A stretch of 51,979 bases of DNA from Asparagopsis taxiformis. Lineage: Eukaryota > Rhodophyta > Florideophyceae > Bonnemaisoniales > Bonnemaisoniaceae. The stretch spans positions 1 to 51,979 of the forward strand of contig JALQPE010001775.1 of the NCBI GenBank assembly GCA_030407315.1. The letters are read 5' to 3'. Within the stretch, counting starts at the first letter, position 1. Each line of letters begins with the position of its first letter. The translations under genes were made by a program, and so were the position numbers. Positions 49,216 through 51,979 of this stretch are shown piece by piece. The notes under the pieces were generated by a model that saw only the letters and a list, made by a program, of their open reading frames with translations, searched no databases and was not told where the DNA came from.

Positions 49216-50730
49216 GTTAACACCGTTAGCGCCGTCGCGCTTCACGTTCCCGCGGCTTCACGTTAGCCGGTGGCGCAATCGTTCGGCTAGTCCGCTTCGT
49301 GTGGCGGCGTCGTTCGCCGCGGCGTCCGAGGAGCGTCTCGTTAGCTCATCCGTTATGTGGTGCGACGTGCACCTGGGCATACGTAATGCTCGCCCTCTAC
49401 GCCGTTGCGTAATTTCGTTTATTCGACTTGCGAACCCGACGGGGACGCGATTGACGAAGTCGTTTCGCATGCCCGCGGGCGTTTGAGGCTGTTACTAACG
49501 TAGTACCTGAGCCAGTTTTTCGTAGGCTCGTTGCCTTCGGCTGTGCCGTTTACGTTGGCTACCAGCTTGTACGCCGTCGCGTATTCGTATTTCGTTTCGC
49601 GGGGTCGACCCGTTGAGGTACGTCGTTATCGTTACGACGTCCGCGTACCTCGCTCGTCTCCTGGCCGACGTGGCCGGTGGTGCGTGCGCCTTCGAATGCG
49701 TACGAGGTTGAAGCTTCGTTAGCTTTTACGGTTGCGACGCGGACGTGCGCGTCTTAGTCTTCGTGACCGTACGTGGTCTACCCGCCTTTCGGGTTTGCTC
49801 GTGCGTTTCGACTAGCCGGCGGGCTTTTCGCTTTCGCGCGTTATTCGTTATGCCCGCGTGGCAGGACACCGTTGTGTCGTTCCGTGGTTGCCGTACGTGG
49901 CTACCGTGTTCGGCGTCGTGCCTCACGATGGCGATACGGTTCGCCGTCCGTTGTCGCGGCCTCGTTGGCTCGTCGTTCGCACGCTTTACTCGCGCGCTTC
50001 GTGCGCTGAGACCCGTTGGTCTTGTTCGTCGGCTAACGTATAGCTGCGTTCCGCTTCGTGCGGGAAGTTTCGTAATGAGGCCGTTGCCATTTTCGTTGGG
50101 GGCGCGTCCGTCCTACGTCGTTTCTCCGCCTTCCGGTGTCACGTTGCCGTTAGCTCGCGAGCTGTTGGCGTTGACCTCGTTGGTCGATGCGACTCATTGT
50201 CAGCGGCTGTCCACGGGGACGTACGATGGCTCACGTGACATGCCAAAATTACGAAATTTTCGGGGCACGCGTGTCCCGAGATTTGGCCGGATTAGCGCAC
50301 TGTAATCGGCCCGATTTTTCGTACCGTGCGTCCATGGCCCGCTGGCCCTATCATAATTTTTCGCGCGAAAAATCTGACGTGTTGTCCGTCCGTGGCCCGT
50401 GGTGTCGTCACCTTTGCCCGTGGGACGGTCAACGCTGTCGAGCCAGTCGTGGCTCTTCACATCGTGTGAATCGTCCGCGCGTGGACTCGTCGTCCAATCT
50501 TTCGTTGGCGCTCGTGCCTCCACCAGTGTATGGTGTCGAAAACGAAAAGAGCGACGGCTCTAGCACGCATCGCGCCCCCCCCCAACGCAAGGGTGGACGT
50601 CCCGACCACTCGTTGTGCCTTCGCTTCTCGTTCGTGCGGCTCGTCGCCTTCGTTTGTTGCATCGTGCAACGTCGCGCACGCGTGCGCTTAACCCGACGCT
50701 CGTGTGCGTTTTCGGGGGCCGTCGTGGCCT
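49216..50730. other. GC-rich noncoding stretch, probably 3' end of the minus-strand retroelement
   Basis: Open frames on both strands are composition artefacts with no domain. By position it should hold the 3' UTR and LTR of the minus-strand gypsy element, but no repeat pair was found. Confidence 0.4.
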
Positions 50731-50734
50731 TTCA

Positions 50735-51979
50735 CGTTGTTGCTCGTCGCACGCGTGCAAAGTATCGAGAGACGCTCTCTTCAGATACGTTCCGGCGGGG
50801 CTCCCACGTAGGGTTACGATACCCGACCCACTTCACGAGGAAGTCTAGGGTGCCGTCATCGTTTACGCGATGGTTTAGTAGGTCGTCTACTACATACGCC
50901 GGACCGTCGCGGTTCTTGTCGAGGTCTGCCTCGGTGGCATCGTATGGCTCCGGCGGGGGCGCGTTCGCCGGCGTTGGCGCGTACGCAACGCGGTCCGAGT
51001 TGACAGGTTCAACTACGTCTCCTCGTTGGATGACGAACGTTCGTACGTCGTTACGTAGTACGCGGAACGGTCCCAACGCGTGGTTGCCGAGCTTCGTGCC
51101 CTTCGTAGTCCCGTCCGTCGGGTCGATGAATACGTATTCTCCCGCGCGCGGATGTTTCGATTCGAGACACGGACTCGTTTGTCGAAATTTCGTTTATAAC
51201 GTGCCTGCGCGGCCTTCAGCGTTCGATACGCGTTTTCCATCGTTGTGGCGAGCTCACGAACGTAAGTGGCTCGCCCTCCCCCGTCGGGTAGTTCGCGGTT
51301 CGTTACCGACGTGTGTAGCGCCAACGGTGGCGGTGGATTCGTGAGAATCAAATCGAAGGGCGTCGTGCCCGTGCTCGAATGCACATGCGTGTTGTACGCA
51401 AACGTTAACGCCGATGCGTATCGATCCCAGTCGTTCTGGTTTTCGTTCACGTAATTGCGCAGCATCGCCAGGATCGTCCTGTTGTAGCGCTCCACCTGCC
51501 CGTTCGTTTGGGGGTGGTACGTCGACGTAAAGACGTTCGTTACGCCAATCTCGTTGCAAACGCGCTGAAAGAACTTAGCAGCGAACTGCTTTCCGTTGTC
51601 GCTTATGAGCGTCCGTGGGGGTCCATACGAGAAGACCCACGCGTTGACGAACGCGCTCACCACGTTGGCGGAATCGATATTTCGTAGAGGTACGACTCTG
51701 GTTAGCTTCGTAAAGCGGTCCGTTATCACGAGAATAAATCGGTTTCCCACGCGTGGTCTTCGTCAGCGGACCTAGTATGTCGATACATAGGTCTCGCAGC
51801 GGCTCCGTAGCCGGAAATAAACGTAACAGGTTCGTCCGTTTGCGAAGCTTCACGCGGTTCTTCGCACATCCGACGCAGTTTCGTACCGTTGCGTGGATGT
51901 CGGCGGCCATCGCGGGCCAGTAGTACGTCCTCCGTAGGGTGTAGTACATACGCGTTTGTCCGGGATGTCCAGCGAGGAC
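50735..51979 (-). pseudogene. Ty3/gypsy chromoviral pol fragment: integrase plus chromodomain
   Basis: Partial at the right edge. Reading leftward on the minus strand: an H2C2 zinc-binding module (His in GHPGQ at the edge, DIH, and NCVGC) and an integrase core with the Asp of CIDILGP (about 51780), the Asp of ISDNGK (about 51599) and the Glu of GQVERYN (about 51491). A chromodomain (LDFLVKWVGY, about 50745-50902) marks it as a chromovirus. The frame changes twice, once just after the first Asp (about 51750) and once after the core (about 51140), so the copy is dead. It is in the opposite orientation to the gag-like ORF, so the two are either separate elements or a rearranged one. Confidence 0.85.

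Noticed and set aside
50187..51344. 385-residue plus-strand ORF
   Set aside because: It overlaps the recognisable integrase and chromodomain on the opposite strand and is a shadow of GC-rich sequence.

Overview
The window reads as nuclear DNA of an intron-poor, transposon-packed eukaryote. Evidence: SET domains, a chromodomain-bearing Ty3/gypsy integrase, long single-exon genes with Kozak-like starts (for example aacaaccATGG at 14818), nested mobile elements, and no operons, ribosome-binding sites, tRNA or rRNA genes. The host cannot be named from the sequence. A red alga or another intron-poor alga or protist would fit, but that is a guess.

Layout. (1) 2-236 holds a decayed 5' piece of a transposase (B). 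(2) 237-21654 looks like one ~21.4 kb DNA transposon, element A. It is bounded by inverted GACGCGGACGTCCA ends with subterminal repeat arrays, and it appears to have landed inside transposase gene B. It carries a Plavaka/KDZ-like transposase (2987-6028), a coiled-coil protein (6106-8391, minus), a DNA amino-methyltransferase fused to a SET domain (9052-12249, minus) and a ParB-like protein fused to a 2-oxoglutarate/Fe(II) dioxygenase (14818-18774). A ~200 bp palindrome-rich repeat (R1) recurs between these genes. (3) 21655 to about 40980 is element B. It has the rest of transposase B, an intact ParB-dioxygenase (24476-28000), a broken ParB-dioxygenase (29141-31952), a ParB + DNA methyltransferase + SET triple fusion (32755-36264, minus), a protein with a possible Tudor/SH3-like N-terminus (36996-38384) and a coiled-coil protein (38878-40314, minus). 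Intergenic clusters of a different palindrome (R3) lie between its genes. (4) 41007-44852 is a recent, broken duplicate of the element A methyltransferase-SET gene with its R1/R2 flank. (5) 44853-51979 is GC-rich retroelement debris: a gag-like ORF (plus) and a frameshifted chromoviral integrase (minus) running off the right edge.

How the genes may work together. Two elements of different families carry the same functional kit: a transposase, a coiled-coil protein, a bacterial-type (beta-class) DNA amino-methyltransferase fused to a SET domain, and a ParB-like domain fused to an Fe(II) dioxygenase. Each element also has its own family of intergenic palindromes. The simplest reading is a self-contained chromatin and DNA-modification cassette carried by giant transposons: a writer (DNA plus histone methylation), a candidate oxidative eraser or second writer, and ParB-like modules that might read the element's own palindromes. 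The domains and palindromes are visible in the sequence. The functional link between them is inference.
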